Source: Opitutia bacterium (GTDB taxonomy: Bacteria > Verrucomicrobiota > Verrucomicrobiia > Opitutales > Opitutaceae). Taken from it: DNA of 64,000 bases. The translations under genes and the position numbers were made by a program. The notes under the pieces were generated by a model. It saw only the letters and a list, made by a program, of their open reading frames with translations, had not been told where the DNA came from and ran no database searches. This document shows positions 63,303-64,000 of the stretch, piece after piece. The first letter of the stretch is position 1. Every line of letters starts with the position of its first letter. The stretch is taken from positions 114,298 through 178,297 of the forward strand of contig CANJIU010000002.1 of assembly GCA_947474365.1 (NCBI GenBank). The letters are read 5' to 3'.

Positions 63303-63952
63303 GGCGTGCCTCCCCAGGCGGCGATCATGGCGGTCGCCGCGAGGCCGGCCAACATGTACACGAGGTAGAATTGCAGCCGGCCGTGTTGCAGCCGACGCGT
63401 GGCCGTGGACACCTGCATCACGATTCGGCCCACGGGCCTGATCACGCTTTCCAACACTGTATCCGGTACGCTCTCCAGTTGAAGAGCGCGGTTGGGAAAG
63501 GGGCCACGCGGGCGGCGCTGGGTGCGCGTCGGCTGCAGGATCCAGGAAAACCATCCGGTGATGATGGCGGCGAATCCGCCGCCGGTGTATTGCATCCGAG
63601 GGGTTGGGGCCGCATAGCCGCAGTCCCAGGTGAGCGCACGCCGCAGACCATTGGCCTGCGCGCGTCGCCAGAGGAAAGCCGCGGCGGCGGCGGCGAGGAT
63701 CGCGAGCCCGACGTGCGCCGCGCTGATGGTTCCCAGCGGCGCCGGTGTCTCGCCGCCGATCCATGCTGGATGCCAGACGCCGACGGCGCGGCTGATCGCG
63801 GGCCAGAATAAAATCGGGGCGAGCCCGATGGTCACGCAGCTGCCGGCTAGCACTGCGCATGGCCCACAAGAAATGACGGGACTTTCGGTGCGAGCTCGGC
63901 TAAGCCAACAGGGATGAAGCTTACAATTCCCATCAAGCAACGGCTGGCCCAA
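63299..63952 (-). CDS. HyfB-like antiporter subunit, 3' fragment (probably disrupted)
   Basis: C-terminal part of a HyfB-type proton-channel subunit, normally about 650 residues. Clear HyfB sequence is A-R-T-E-S-P to the end, including T-W-D-C-G-Y-A-A-P-T-P-R-M-Q-Y-T-G-G-G-F-A-A. The frame stays open to the window end, but upstream of about 63900 the translation no longer resembles a membrane helix or HyfB, and a good plus-strand frame begins at 63914. I infer that an insertion separates the 5' part. If the rest of the gene is lost, the complex would lack one proton channel. The alternative is a divergent N-terminal segment. Confidence 0.65.
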   Translation of the reverse strand: MGQPLLDGNCKLHPCWLSRARTESPVISCGPCAVLAGSCVTIGLAPILFWPAISRAVGVWHPAWIGGETPAPLGTISAAHVGLAILAAAAAAFLWRRAQANGLRRALTWDCGYAAPTPRMQYTGGGFAAIITGWFSWILQPTRTQRRPRGPFPNRALQLESVPDTVLESVIRPVGRIVMQVSTATRRLQHGRLQFYLVYMLAGLAATAMIAAWGGTP

Positions 63953-64000
63953 CCCGAAAACATGACGATGGTTCGTAAATTGATCGGAGCGAAACCGGCG
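63914..64000 (+). CDS. Start of a plus-strand gene, possibly a transposase
   Basis: A 29-codon open frame running off the window, starting M-K-L-T-I-P-I-K-Q-R-L-A-Q-P-E. Its composition is lower in GC than the neighbours and it opposes the hyfB frame. A later stretch, M-V-R-K-L-I-G-A-K-P, has some likeness to the N-terminal region of DUF4338-type transposases, but this is too short to be sure. If right, a mobile element sits in hyfB. Confidence 0.35.
   Translation, partial: MKLTIPIKQRLAQPENMTMVRKLIGAKPA

Noticed and set aside
63303..63869. N-terminal extension of the HyfC-like frame
   Set aside because: It is an out-of-frame shadow of HyfB; the NuoH-like protein starts at 63302 with an ATGA overlap.

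Overview
The window looks like a chromosomal segment from a high-GC Verrucomicrobiota bacterium, most likely of the Opitutaceae. The signs are the DUF1501 / DUF1549-DUF1553 gene pair, secreted sulfatase and beta-helix proteins, two very large TonB-dependent receptors, many exported enzymes with twin-arginine-like leaders, and a copper nitrite reductase cluster. The assignment is inferred from gene content only; there is no rRNA or tRNA gene here. No intergenic gap exceeds about 280 bases and I see no CRISPR array.

Layout. 1-3.5 kb: the 3' part of an APC-family amino acid permease, a small exported EF-hand protein and an MHS-type MFS transporter. 3.5-31.9 kb: an exported-enzyme and nutrient-acquisition region with two TonB-dependent receptors, a dimethylformamidase-like iron enzyme, a class V aminotransferase, a beta-helix/PDZ protein, a sulfatase, an SGNH-like protein, an alpha/beta hydrolase, a zinc alcohol dehydrogenase, an exported formamidase/acetamidase-like protein, a PLP aminotransferase, a Gfo/Idh/MocA oxidoreductase and a three-gene DUF1549/1553-DUF1501-PPC operon. 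32.1-33.3 kb: a two-domain RidA/chorismatase-like protein. 33.5-41.6 kb: an apparently translationally coupled four-gene cassette of lower GC, flanked by terminators and built around a 1643-residue secreted multidomain hydrolase; I cannot assign it to a known system. 41.8-48.4 kb: hemN, a dihydroorotate-dehydrogenase-like flavoprotein, three small or hypothetical genes, hemY and a TonB-like protein.

48.6-57.9 kb: a nitrogen-oxide respiration region. It holds a CoA-transferase, a PocR-AraC regulator, a monoheme cytochrome, a YwiC-like membrane protein, nirK fused to a cytochrome c domain, nirV, a Sco protein, a DUF2249 protein, a Crp/Fnr regulator and a cysteine-bearing hypothetical. Three promoters here carry a TTGA(T/C)-N4-(A/G)TCAA box exactly 36 bases upstream of a -10 element (start to start). 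This strongly suggests one anaerobic/NO-responsive regulon, probably served by the nearby Crp/Fnr protein.

58.0-64.0 kb: a translationally coupled operon on the minus strand (hyfB-C-E-F-G-HI order) for a membrane complex of the hydrogenase-4/complex I family. Its large subunit lacks the NiFe cysteines, and its small subunit lacks three of the four cysteines that normally bind the proximal iron-sulfur cluster, so it belongs with the hydrogenase-related (Ehr-type) complexes and not with true hydrogenases. Only the 3' end of hyfB is visible; a plus-strand reading frame starts where it fades out, which suggests an insertion at the window edge.
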